Assembly: GCA_016297805.1 (NCBI GenBank)
Contig: JAEDFX010000007.1
Location: 1-45,445, forward strand
Length of the DNA stretch: 45,445 nucleotides
Reading direction: 5' to 3'
Origin: Treponema sp.
GTDB taxonomy: Bacteria; Spirochaetota; Spirochaetia; Treponematales; Treponemataceae
Shown piece after piece: positions 1-8,371 of the stretch. The position numbers and the translations under genes are program-made. Under the pieces are notes generated by a model. The model saw only the letters and a program-made list of their open reading frames with translations. It made no database searches and was not told the DNA's origin. Position 1 is the first letter of the stretch, and every line of letters starts with the position of its first letter.

Positions 1-16
1 GTAATGGAGAACGTCG

Positions 17-1366
17 ATGTCAGAAAAAGGCACCAATCAGTATTACATTACCAGACAGGATTCCACAGAATCTAATGCCCGTAGTTATCCGCGAAAATTT
101 CCATTCGCGCTTGCTAAAGCTAAAGGCTCATGGGTTGAGGACGTAGAAGGAAACAAATATCTGGATTTTTTGTGTGGCGCAGGAACTTTAGCTCTTGGTC
201 ACAATGATGATGAAGTTAATCAGGCAATGATTGAAATGATCAGTAATGATTTACCATTGCACACTCTTGATTTAACTACCCCTGTAAAAGATACATTTGT
301 TCACACACTTTTATCTTTGCTCCCTCCTGAATTAGGAAATAACGCCAAAGTACAATTCTGCTCACCAAGTGGAACTGATGCTACTGATGCGGCTATTAAG
401 CTGTGTAAGAATGCAACAGGTCGTTCTACCGTTGTTTCATTCGCTGGTGGCTATCATGGAATGGGACAAGGACCTTTGGCCTGCATGGGAAATCTTCATG
501 CAAAGTCTACAATTGGTGGACTTATGCCTGATGTTCACAGTTTCCCTTACCCTTATCCTTATCGCGATCCTTTTGGATTAGGTGGTGATGCTGCAGTAAA
601 AGCTGCCTGTAACTTTTTTGAACGAACTTTGAAAGATCCAGAAAGCGGAATTTCTAAGCCAGCCTGTGTAATTCTTGAAGCAATTCAGGGTGAAGGCGGT
701 GTTATTCCAGCTCCTGTTGAATTCCTGCAGTGTGTTCGTCGTGTTACAAAAGAACTGGGGATTCCATTAATCCTTGATGAAATTCAGTGTGGAATGGGAC
801 GCAGCGGTAAGCTTTTTGCTTTTGAATATGCGGATATTATTCCAGATGTTGTTTTGATTTCAAAAGCTGTTGGTGGTTCTCAGCCAATGGCAGTTGTTGT
901 TTATAATAAAGAGCTGGATACTTGGACTCCTGGTACACATGCAGGTACTTTCCGTGGTAATCAGCTTGCTATGAAGGCTGGAACAATTGTTTTGAACAGA
1001 GTTTCTAAGCCAGAATTCCTTGCTGATGTTGCCCGTAAAGGTGATTTAATCCGAAATAAACTTATTGAATTGAAATCTAAGGTTTCAATTATTGGTGATG
1101 TTCGTGGTAAAGGTCTTATGATTGGTACAGAATTTGTTGACCCTAAAGGCGAAAAAGACTGTATCGGTTCATTGCCAACCAGCGGAGAAATTGCAGCAAA
1201 GGTTCAGAAGCTTTGTTTTGAAAATGGTCTCATTGTTGAAAAAGGCGGACGTAACGGTTCAGTTATGCGTTGTTTGTGTGCCTTGAATATTACAGATGAA
1301 GATTTGAACAAAGCCTGGGAAATCTTTGAACGCTGTGTACTCGCAGTAGATAAAGAATATAAATAA
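17..1366 (+). CDS. dat: Diaminobutyrate--2-oxoglutarate aminotransferase
   Basis: A class III PLP-dependent aminotransferase of 449 aa. It is expected to make L-2,4-diaminobutyrate from aspartate semialdehyde with glutamate as amino donor, in the cytosol. Visible motifs are the phosphate-binding SPSGTDA stretch (about 116-122), LDEIQCGMGRSG with the pyridine-binding Asp at about 254, and the Schiff-base Lys at about 283 in ISKAVGG. A GGAGA ribosome site sits 6 nt before the ATG. The next gene encodes a group II decarboxylase, the classic Dat-Ddc pairing that leads to 1,3-diaminopropane. EctB of ectoine synthesis is a close relative, but no ectA or ectC lies nearby. The family is certain; the substrate rests on the gene pair. 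Confidence 0.88.
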   Translation: MSEKGTNQYYITRQDSTESNARSYPRKFPFALAKAKGSWVEDVEGNKYLDFLCGAGTLALGHNDDEVNQAMIEMISNDLPLHTLDLTTPVKDTFVHTLLSLLPPELGNNAKVQFCSPSGTDATDAAIKLCKNATGRSTVVSFAGGYHGMGQGPLACMGNLHAKSTIGGLMPDVHSFPYPYPYRDPFGLGGDAAVKAACNFFERTLKDPESGISKPACVILEAIQGEGGVIPAPVEFLQCVRRVTKELGIPLILDEIQCGMGRSGKLFAFEYADIIPDVVLISKAVGGSQPMAVVVYNKELDTWTPGTHAGTFRGNQLAMKAGTIVLNRVSKPEFLADVARKGDLIRNKLIELKSKVSIIGDVRGKGLMIGTEFVDPKGEKDCIGSLPTSGEIAAKVQKLCFENGLIVEKGGRNGSVMRCLCALNITDEDLNKAWEIFERCVLAVDKEYK

Positions 1367-1374
1367 TTATTTAA

Positions 1375-1462
1375 TGTCACACGGATTATGAAAAATCTAA
1401 CGATTTTTCTTTAAAAAAAGATTTCCGTTAGGAAAATCATAATCCGTGTGACAATTTTTTTT
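1375..1462 (+). terminator. Strong hairpin plus T-tract between dat and ddc
   Basis: A perfect 16-bp stem (gtcacacggattatga at 1376-1391 with its reverse complement at 1437-1452, one more T-A pair outside) encloses a second short stem (ctaacg 1397-1402 with cgttag 1426-1431). Eight T residues follow directly (1455-1462). This has the form of a rho-independent terminator. The T-tract abuts the Shine-Dalgarno site of ddc, so it probably acts as an attenuator or partial terminator that lowers ddc expression relative to dat. Confidence 0.75.
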
Positions 1463-1474
1463 AACGGAGCAAAA

Positions 1475-2923
1475 ATGAATTCAATCTTTCTAACACATAA
1501 ACCTTCTGATAAATCTGAATATGTAGATATTACAAAACAAGTTGCAGCAGCTATTGCAAATGCTTTTATTGATGACAAAGCATATTCTGGCCCCACACCT
1601 GATGAACTTAAAAAAATCGTCCATCAGGATTCTATTTTGCCTGAAAAAGGTCTGGGCTGGGATAAGGTTTTTGAACTTACAAAAGAAAAAATACTCCCTA
1701 ACCTGCTTCGTACTCCATCTACAGATTATATGCCTCATCTTCACAGTCCAGCTCTTATGGAAACCTTGGCCAGTGAACAGATAATTTCAGCTTTTAATCA
1801 ATCCATGGACAGCTGGGATCAGGCTCCTGTGGCAACTGAAATTGAAGTTGAAGTGATAAATCATCTTTGTAAGTTGTATGGTTATGATGATAAAGCTGAT
1901 GGTGTTTTCACCAGTGGCGGAAGCCAGTCAAATCAGACTGCAATCATTCTTGCCAGAGACTGGTTCTGTAATGAAGTTCTTAAATACGATATTAAAAAAT
2001 ATGGTGTAAATGACAAATGTCTTAAGCTCCGTATGTATACCAGTGAGATTTCTCACTTTTCTATGGAAAAATCTGCCCATATTTTAGGACTTGGCTATCA
2101 GAGTGTTGTGAAGGTTCCTGTGGACAGTAGCAAAAAAATGGATATTGTTGCCCTAAAAAAATTAATTGAAGAAGATAAAAAAGCTGGAAATATTCCATTT
2201 CTTATTGTTGGAACAGTTGGAACTACAGATTTTGGCAGCATTGATAATCTTTCTGAACTTTCTGCAATCGCAAAAGAAAACAATATGTGGCTACATGCGG
2301 ATGCGGCTTACGGTTCTGGTGTTATTATGTCTGATAAATATGCCAGCCGTGTGGCAGACCTTAAGCTTTGTGATTCTATTACTGTAGATTTCCATAAAAT
2401 GTTTCTAATGCCGATTTCCTGTTCTGCAGTTTTAATAAAGAATGGTTCAGCTTTTGAGGCTCTTACAATTCATGCAGATTATCTTAATCGTGAAGAAGAT
2501 GAAGAAGATGGATATACAAATCTTGTAGATAAATCTCTTCAGACAACCCGCCGTTTTGATGCACTGAAAGTTTGGATGAGCTTCCAGACAAGGGGAAAAG
2601 ATGGATGGGCAAAGCTGATTAATACAAGTATGGAAAATGCCCAGTATCTGTACAGTATTCTTAAAAACGACAAGGATTTTGTTGTAGTAACAGAACCTGA
2701 AATCAGTTCAGTTGTATTCAGATATGCAGGAAAACCAGATGCAGATGAAATCAATAAAAAAGTGCGACGTCAGCTGATTCATAAATACGGAACAATTATT
2801 GGGCAGACTGTAAGTGATGGATATGTTTGTCTAAAGTTTACCCTTCTGAATCCATTAGTAACTCACGAAAAACTGGATGAATTGAAGAAGCTTATTAAAT
2901 CTTTATGTGAAGCTTCTTTTTAG
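1475..2923 (+). CDS. ddc: L-2,4-diaminobutyrate decarboxylase
   Basis: A group II PLP-dependent amino acid decarboxylase of 482 aa, cytosolic. It is expected to convert L-2,4-diaminobutyrate to 1,3-diaminopropane. It shows the TSGGSQSNQTA cofactor stretch (about 136-146), LHADAAYGSG with the PLP-contacting His and Asp (about 263-272), and the Schiff-base Lys at about 298 in DFHKMF. The start chosen is the ATG at 1475, preceded by ACGGAGC; an in-frame GTG at 1448 lies inside the upstream hairpin and has no ribosome site. Related glutamate and aromatic amino acid decarboxylases share these motifs, so the substrate is inferred from the adjacent dat gene. Its end overlaps the end of the convergent GH57-type gene by 4 nt. 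Confidence 0.85.
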   Translation: MNSIFLTHKPSDKSEYVDITKQVAAAIANAFIDDKAYSGPTPDELKKIVHQDSILPEKGLGWDKVFELTKEKILPNLLRTPSTDYMPHLHSPALMETLASEQIISAFNQSMDSWDQAPVATEIEVEVINHLCKLYGYDDKADGVFTSGGSQSNQTAIILARDWFCNEVLKYDIKKYGVNDKCLKLRMYTSEISHFSMEKSAHILGLGYQSVVKVPVDSSKKMDIVALKKLIEEDKKAGNIPFLIVGTVGTTDFGSIDNLSELSAIAKENNMWLHADAAYGSGVIMSDKYASRVADLKLCDSITVDFHKMFLMPISCSAVLIKNGSAFEALTIHADYLNREEDEEDGYTNLVDKSLQTTRRFDALKVWMSFQTRGKDGWAKLINTSMENAQYLYSILKNDKDFVVVTEPEISSVVFRYAGKPDADEINKKVRRQLIHKYGTIIGQTVSDGYVCLKFTLLNPLVTHEKLDELKKLIKSLCEASF

Positions 2924-4923
2924 CTTTTCTTTGTTTTTCTTGTAGGAATAATTGTAAAGTTTATATTTTTTTCAGTTTCCATTCCAGGTTCTATATCAAT
3001 ATCCCATATTAGAGTGGAAACTGTTGTTAAATCTACAGGAACAATGTTGCTGGCACTTGAGTCAGGTCGTTTGTATATAATTGGATTATAACAGTAGCTG
3101 CAGCCTTCGTTAGGTTCAAATACGAATGAAAGACCGTTTTCTGTATCTGTAATTCTTGCAACTGTTATTTTGTCTAATTTTCCTTCTTTTATTAAATTTC
3201 CAGTTCCTTTTGTTGTATCTAGTTCTACTCGTTCCCCATTATCTGCAAGCTCAATACTGTTATATAAGATATTTTCAGGATTAAAGTTTGTATTTGCGAA
3301 ATTTGATTCAACAGCAAATTTTGCAGAAAGTCGTTTATTACTTTCATTTCTGATTACATATTGAACATACATACCAGTAGAGTTAATTATATATTTTTTT
3401 CGCAGGTAAATTTTCTGCCCAGTTGGTTTCCAAATAGCTCTTGCAAAAAGAACAATCTCGTGATGAGCCTGAGAATATTTTAATTGAGTAAACTGAATTC
3501 TGGAGAAAACTCCATCTCCTGCAGGTTCATTTTCAATATATTTTGCAAGTTGTTCTTCTGTAAAGAAGTGATCAATAAAAATACCACGCTGATAATTATC
3601 ATCTACACCATCATATTCAGAAACTCTGGAAAGATTATCAGCATAATTTCCTGTATTTTTTATATAATCAAGTTCTTGTACTGCACCACTTATTAATGAA
3701 ATGTATGCAAAGTATCTTTCCATTCGACATACATATTCATTGAGTCCGTCACTGTTGTAATCAAAGCAGGTTACAGTCTCCTTAAACTTACCATCTTCAC
3801 GGAGAATTTTTTCTGCTTCCATAAGACTTTTGTAAGATTGCTGACGATATTTTGAATTTGCAAAAGCTCCTTTATCAGAACACAAAAGACCTGTACCATT
3901 CTGAGCTTCCCAAAGTTTTTCTCTTGCAGCTTTTTTGCGCATTTTATCGTTTTTATACTGATTCACCAGCATACTTATATACATAATACGGTTATAAAGT
4001 TCATGACTAAGTCTGTAAGTATCCATAAAATCATATACTGTATATTGATTCTTTGGTTTTGTGCTTTCTGTATAAGCCCGGTCAATCCATTTTGCAACAG
4101 AACCATTGATTCCTGCTGGAATATAAGCGGGAACTTTAACCTTAATGTTTTTTTTGTATTCAGTTAATGTAGTAAATTTTATTCTTGAATCAGGATTGTT
4201 TTCAATGTATTGAGCTAGTTTATCAAACCATTTGCTTGAAGTTAATTCTATAATCTTTTCGTGAGTAAGATTAATACATACAATTCTATCTACATCAAGC
4301 TGGAAATAGTTATCTTTTCTTTCAATCTTTTCAACTGATTTTTCAATATTTAAAAGAAAATCTTCGGGAGTAATATAATTTGTTGGAATTAATCCGTCAT
4401 AGTAAGGGAAAATATCTACAGATTTGTTTAAATCTGACATGATGATAGGAAGAAATTTTCTCTTGTTGTCAGGAATTAATGTACTTTCAAGCAAAACATA
4501 TTCGATTCCGCAGGTATGAATGTTGTTTACTAGTGAAGAATCCCAGCAATCACCGAAAAGTGAAATTCCTCTTGGACGTTTACCTACGGTCTGACGAATT
4601 TCTGCAGAAAGCATATCAATCTGACCGTTTCTATCTACTGGATAAAGCAATGGAAGAACAGGATCGTAATAACCACCACCAAGAACTTCTACCTGCTTGC
4701 GTTCAACCAGCTCTCTAAAGATAGTTATAAGTTCGTTCTTTCTTTTTTTAAAAAAGCGAATCTGATTTCCTGAAAGTGAAAAAGAAAAAGGGAAATCTGG
4801 ATGGGTATAAAGAAATTTTACAATAGGTTTGTAAACGGCCTGGTAGTTTTTATCTAATATTTCATTAGATTCCATACAAGTGGAAACTGATTTTAAATTG
4901 AAGCTGATGTATATTGAACCCAT
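2920..4923 (-). CDS. GH57-type glucanotransferase-like protein, probable pseudoenzyme
   Basis: A 667-aa protein resembling GH57 4-alpha-glucanotransferases (about 660 aa), including the beta-rich C-terminal region. Fold-level matches are clear: SFSLSGNQI (about 47-55), GGGYYDPVLP (about 82-91), RGISLFGDCW (about 118-127) and GIEYVLLE (about 139-146). However, the N-terminal HNHQP-type motif is absent, the position of the catalytic Glu holds Asp (about 125, in FGDCWD), and the segment that normally carries the acid/base Asp reads INLTHEK. By comparison with the archaeal enzyme as I remember it, both catalytic carboxylates are lost or altered. It may be a glucan-binding or regulatory protein. 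No Shine-Dalgarno site is visible; TATAAT ends 5 nt before the ATG. Confidence 0.7.
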   Translation of the reverse strand: MGSIYISFNLKSVSTCMESNEILDKNYQAVYKPIVKFLYTHPDFPFSFSLSGNQIRFFKKRKNELITIFRELVERKQVEVLGGGYYDPVLPLLYPVDRNGQIDMLSAEIRQTVGKRPRGISLFGDCWDSSLVNNIHTCGIEYVLLESTLIPDNKRKFLPIIMSDLNKSVDIFPYYDGLIPTNYITPEDFLLNIEKSVEKIERKDNYFQLDVDRIVCINLTHEKIIELTSSKWFDKLAQYIENNPDSRIKFTTLTEYKKNIKVKVPAYIPAGINGSVAKWIDRAYTESTKPKNQYTVYDFMDTYRLSHELYNRIMYISMLVNQYKNDKMRKKAAREKLWEAQNGTGLLCSDKGAFANSKYRQQSYKSLMEAEKILREDGKFKETVTCFDYNSDGLNEYVCRMERYFAYISLISGAVQELDYIKNTGNYADNLSRVSEYDGVDDNYQRGIFIDHFFTEEQLAKYIENEPAGDGVFSRIQFTQLKYSQAHHEIVLFARAIWKPTGQKIYLRKKYIINSTGMYVQYVIRNESNKRLSAKFAVESNFANTNFNPENILYNSIELADNGERVELDTTKGTGNLIKEGKLDKITVARITDTENGLSFVFEPNEGCSYCYNPIIYKRPDSSASNIVPVDLTTVSTLIWDIDIEPGMETEKNINFTIIPTRKTKKS

Positions 4924-4928
4924 AATTC

Positions 4929-4934
4929 ATTATA
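4929..4934 (-). promoter_or_regulatory. -10-like TATAAT directly upstream of GH57-type gene
   Basis: TATAAT on the minus strand ends 5 nt before the ATG at 4923. No good -35 is seen at 16-18 nt. With no ribosome site present, a leaderless start is possible. Confidence 0.4.
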
Positions 4935-5011
4935 CGGCTACCCACACCCAACTTACCGATTTACTCTCCTATATATTAAGTTTATTGTTTATTACCCTTC
5001 CCCAAAGGTAA

Positions 5012-5620
5012 TTATTTAAACAACCGTCTTATCAGTTTATAACAATAAGACCATAATTTAAAGTCTTTTTTGACTTTCCATTCAATATTTCCTTCTGATA
5101 AAAATTTTGAACAGCTGGTCAACTCATTTTCTTTACAACTGCAAAGTTGAATCTTTGTTGATTTTTTGGGAATGAGCTGGATTATTCCCTGCGGACAGAT
5201 ATTTATACATTTTCCGCAACCACAACAATTGCTGGTAATAACAGCAGTATTATTTTCAATAACGATAGCCTGTTGAGGACAAACTTTTAAACAATCTCCA
5301 AGACCGATACAACCGTATTTACAATCCATTCCTGTCCCAAAATTAGATTTAGCCATAAAACAAGAATAGTTTTCGTTAAATATAGTTCGTTTTAATTTAA
5401 ATTCTTTATTACAAGAACATAAAACGACAGCCCTGTTTTCATTTTTTTCAAAATATACATCTTCGGAAATCAAATAGTTTTTTTTATTTCCTGGAATGAT
5501 AGGATCATCCTTAAATTTTTCATCTATCTTAATGGATGGAAAAAAAACATAAAAAAGAAAAGCAATTAATAGTGAAATAATAAGAACAATTAGTATTAAA
5601 AGAATTATAGGGAGAATCAT
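5012..5620 (-). CDS. Divergent RnfB-like ferredoxin subunit
   Basis: Last gene of the divergent Rnf-like operon, 202 aa. One N-terminal membrane helix (about 3-30) is followed by a linker and two [4Fe-4S] ferredoxin motifs: KYGCIGLGDCLKVCP and CCGCGKCINICP. These match the central ferredoxin region of the canonical RnfB at 36388-37185. The N-terminal Fe-S domain of true RnfB (CGGCGLAGC type) is missing, and so is its C-terminal ferredoxin pair. Further cysteines (VLCSCN, QLCSCKENELTSC) could bind metal. It overlaps the upstream RnfA-like gene by 4 nt. It probably carries electrons at the cytoplasmic face, but its membrane partners lack their usual cofactors. Confidence 0.75.
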   Translation of the reverse strand: MILPIILLILIVLIISLLIAFLFYVFFPSIKIDEKFKDDPIIPGNKKNYLISEDVYFEKNENRAVVLCSCNKEFKLKRTIFNENYSCFMAKSNFGTGMDCKYGCIGLGDCLKVCPQQAIVIENNTAVITSNCCGCGKCINICPQGIIQLIPKKSTKIQLCSCKENELTSCSKFLSEGNIEWKVKKDFKLWSYCYKLIRRLFK

Positions 5621-6180
5621 TGTATAACTCCTTCATTCAACCATCCAATATCCCAAACAGAAAGAATGAGTATTAAAATAGCAAAGAAAATTAAGATATA
5701 GCCGTAATATCTTTCATCAAGAAGTTGTCCGTTACTGCATAAACGCTTCTTGAATGTGATATTGAATGGAATAAGTAATAAAATTGAAGCAAAACATCCA
5801 GCACATATAAGAACCGTATTTAAGAAGGATGATGACTCAAAAATTGAAAGAAGAACTATCAAGAAGGATATAATAAATTCTGAATATGACTTTCCTGTAG
5901 TCAGTCTCATTAAACCTTCTACAAAAGTGTTAATTGCAACAAACAATAAAAGAGCAACCAAAGGGAAAAATTCAATCAGGTTAATTGGCATAAGAATATA
6001 GTTTGTAATAAGCCAAACAAGCATAGATGTAGATAAGATCGAAATGATTGCTTTTAAATAATTCAATACATTAATATCTTTTGTAATTTCCACTTCAATA
6101 ACCTTGTTGACTCCAATACCATATATGAGAACGCTTGATGCAAATACTGAGTAATATAAGAAAGTATCCAGATAAATCAT
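5617..6180 (-). CDS. Divergent RnfA-like membrane subunit
   Basis: A 187-aa polytopic membrane protein with about six hydrophobic segments, in the position rnfA occupies in the canonical operon. It can be aligned to the canonical RnfA of this window: the segment AINTFVEGL corresponds to the region holding the conserved TNC. The two cysteines that bind the intramembrane [2Fe-2S] cluster in RnfA/RnfE are replaced: YGIGVNKV stands where AICPFIG is expected, and Asn-Thr (94-95) where Asn-Cys is expected. Electron transfer across the membrane by the standard route is therefore unlikely. It overlaps both neighbours by 4 nt. The family call rests on operon order plus weak similarity. Confidence 0.65.
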   Translation of the reverse strand: MIYLDTFLYYSVFASSVLIYGIGVNKVIEVEITKDINVLNYLKAIISILSTSMLVWLITNYILMPINLIEFFPLVALLLFVAINTFVEGLMRLTTGKSYSEFIISFLIVLLSIFESSSFLNTVLICAGCFASILLLIPFNITFKKRLCSNGQLLDERYYGYILIFFAILILILSVWDIGWLNEGVIQ

Positions 6181-6794
6181 TGCTGATGCTCCACATTTTT
6201 TATGATTTTAATCTTCTTTGAAATGAATGAAATCATAAGGAGAAGAAGTCCAGACATAATTAATGCGCCTGGAATTGAGGCTACAAATGAGAAAATACCA
6301 ATCTCATCAGTTATAAATAAAACTTTTTCATATAAGTTATGATTTTTTCCAAAAAACGTGAATGTACCATATCCTGCAATATCACGGAACAGGAAGAATA
6401 AAAGTCCCAATACAATAAAAATCATTGAACTTTTTACGTTGGAAATCAGTCTGACTTTAAGAGATTCACTTTTAATGATAAAAAGATTATTAAGCAGAAA
6501 TATTGATAAAGTTGGAAAATATAGAATATATCCAAGAGTCAATGCAATTTCTGAGTAAGTTATAGCAAGAATCTGACGAAATAAAATAGTAAATGCAATT
6601 AAAATTGTCATTAAAATAAGAGATGCTATTTCTTCAAGTTTTATTTTTTTTATCAGTGATATTGAAAGAGTACCTACAAGAACTAATAAAAATAGTTCAA
6701 TCATAATGGTTAAACCGTATACAAAACGTCCAGGAGTTTGAATTAATAGTGCCAGATATGCTGTTATTAAAATATAAAATATATTCTTTTTCAT
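6177..6794 (-). CDS. Divergent RnfE-like membrane subunit
   Basis: A 205-aa integral membrane protein with about six predicted helices, exactly the length of the canonical RnfE in this window. The stretch SIFLLNNLFIIKSES aligns with GVFLPLIVVNCIIMGR of that RnfE, but the conserved Cys is Asn (102-103 read NN), and the whole protein contains no cysteine at all. It therefore cannot ligate the [2Fe-2S] cluster shared by RnfA and RnfE. The start codon lies 11 nt after the upstream RnfG-like gene. It is probably a structural membrane partner within a repurposed complex. Confidence 0.6.
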   Translation of the reverse strand: MKKNIFYILITAYLALLIQTPGRFVYGLTIMIELFLLVLVGTLSISLIKKIKLEEIASLILMTILIAFTILFRQILAITYSEIALTLGYILYFPTLSIFLLNNLFIIKSESLKVRLISNVKSSMIFIVLGLLFFLFRDIAGYGTFTFFGKNHNLYEKVLFITDEIGIFSFVASIPGALIMSGLLLLMISFISKKIKIIKNVEHQQ

Positions 6795-6805
6795 TTATTT
6801 CCACT

Positions 6806-7264
6806 CTATTGAATTATTGAAGGAATCTTACTTTTCCAGTAGTTGATTCTTTTATTTGTTTTATTGGAAGTTATCTGTTCAGATATTCTCCCATGTAATG
6901 ATGAATATCCGACAAATTCAACATTATTGTCTTTATCGATAGTAAAAACAGCTGGCATTGGGCCATAGAAAGTTTGCACTCTGATTATTACAGATTTATA
7001 TGTATCACCAGATTTTCTGTTTCTTACTTCATAACATGCAGAATTCATAGAAAAAGGATTTTTGATTTTTACTGAATTCCCAACTGTCCAGCTATTAGGT
7101 TCACTTTCATCAAGTACAAATTCAATATTTGCTTTCAGATTTTTCTGCCAGGCTTTTTGTCCAACTTTAACTGGATATAAGAGAATACCAAACAGAATAA
7201 CTAAAATTGCAACATATATTCCGTAATTTATAAAAAAAACTTTGTAAGTATGATCGTTTGTCAT
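6806..7264 (-). CDS. Divergent RnfG-like subunit lacking the flavin site
   Basis: A 152-aa protein with one N-terminal membrane helix (about 10-30) and a periplasmic domain. The stretch YKSVIIRVQTFYGP followed by AVFTIDKDNNVEFVGY aligns well with the FMN-binding domain of the canonical RnfG (IGAVVQVAGP, LIVGIDKSGTVSGM). The C-terminal S/T-G-A-T motif, whose last Thr is covalently flavinylated in RnfG, is absent: the protein ends in KRINYWKSKIPSIIQ. It is about 48 residues shorter than its paralogue. It cannot be modified by the usual flavin transferase reaction. It overlaps the upstream RnfD-like gene by 1 nt. Confidence 0.65.
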   Translation of the reverse strand: MTNDHTYKVFFINYGIYVAILVILFGILLYPVKVGQKAWQKNLKANIEFVLDESEPNSWTVGNSVKIKNPFSMNSACYEVRNRKSGDTYKSVIIRVQTFYGPMPAVFTIDKDNNVEFVGYSSLHGRISEQITSNKTNKRINYWKSKIPSIIQ

Positions 7265-8361
7265 TAGTTATCTCCTTTTGATAAAAGTTTTGATATAACT
7301 GATGCTGTAGAAAGCGAATTGTTGACTTCTTCAAAGGATCTGATAATTAAGTTAGTGAAATTTGTTAAAAGAACTGTAAAAACCATTCCTACAGGTGAAG
7401 TTCCGCATCCAATAATCAAGAAAGCAAAAATACCAGATATTAAACCCAACAAGATTTTACCAGCAGTTGTAATTGGAACTGTACCGTACCACTGAATCAG
7501 GAAAGTTGCACAGAACAATGTTCCGCTGGTAAGTATAGCTAATAAAATATCCCCCTGATTAAGTGAGCCACCAAAAATGAATGGCGAAAATAATCTTACT
7601 AAAAGTCCATATACAATCAAAAATAACCATGGAATGATTCCAGAGAAAGCATTGTCTGAAAACAGTATGATAGATGAAATTATTGTAATAAAATTGAATC
7701 TGAATGCTGGTATAGCAGAATGTGTGTCCCAGAATAAAGAAATAAATCCTTCTGGTACTGTTATATCAAAAATATTAAAGACATATGTATTAAGAAAATT
7801 CGTGATGGTTGAGTCGAAATCGAAAATCGGGAAAGAACCATTTTGAATTAAATAAACAGAAGAATTACGTAGAGAAATAATATCTGAAGTAATAAGAAAT
7901 TCTGGAAAATAGTTTCTTCCAATGAACCATGCAATTATAACTGCTATTGCAGGCACATTAAACCAGTTATTTATACTTTTAAAAAAAATAGTCTGTGAAA
8001 TAAAAAGCGAAAAAAACGAAATGAAAAAAATTGTAATTACAGGATAATTTTCTGGAATTAACAACCCCAAAAGAAGGCCCTGGGTCAATATGTTCATAAT
8101 ATTAAAAAGAGGTTTTTTAGTAAGAAGAAAATCTAATGCTGCTGCACAGGCTGCACCTAAAACAGAAGCTAGAATTACAAAAATTGCTGAATAACTTTTT
8201 GTAAAAAAAAGAGCTATTACTTGTAATGATAAAAGAATAAGAATTCTGATTATTACAGTAGAAATTGAAGGTCTGAAATACAAATATGGTTTAATCAGAT
8301 GAAATTTTGACTGTAATTTATTATCTATATTTATGGATTTTAATTTTTCCTGTTCAATCAT
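7264..8361 (-). CDS. Divergent RnfD-like membrane subunit
   Basis: A 365-aa polytopic membrane protein, about nine to ten helices. It aligns along its length with the canonical RnfD: SPYL-type N-terminal region (KPYLYFRPSIST), GLLLGLLIP, NWFNVPAIA (compare NVFNPALTG), and near the end YGTVPITTAGKILLGLISG (compare YATAPVTKPGRLVFGAGAG). The periplasmic loop that in RnfD carries the flavinylated Thr (SSAT at 154-157 of the paralogue) reads differently here and has no S-G/S-A-T motif. The fold therefore appears kept and the flavin site lost. It starts 10 nt after the RnfC-like gene ends. Confidence 0.7.
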   Translation of the reverse strand: MIEQEKLKSINIDNKLQSKFHLIKPYLYFRPSISTVIIRILILLSLQVIALFFTKSYSAIFVILASVLGAACAAALDFLLTKKPLFNIMNILTQGLLLGLLIPENYPVITIFFISFFSLFISQTIFFKSINNWFNVPAIAVIIAWFIGRNYFPEFLITSDIISLRNSSVYLIQNGSFPIFDFDSTITNFLNTYVFNIFDITVPEGFISLFWDTHSAIPAFRFNFITIISSIILFSDNAFSGIIPWLFLIVYGLLVRLFSPFIFGGSLNQGDILLAILTSGTLFCATFLIQWYGTVPITTAGKILLGLISGIFAFLIIGCGTSPVGMVFTVLLTNFTNLIIRSFEEVNNSLSTASVISKLLSKGDN

Positions 8362-8371
8362 TCTATAAATC

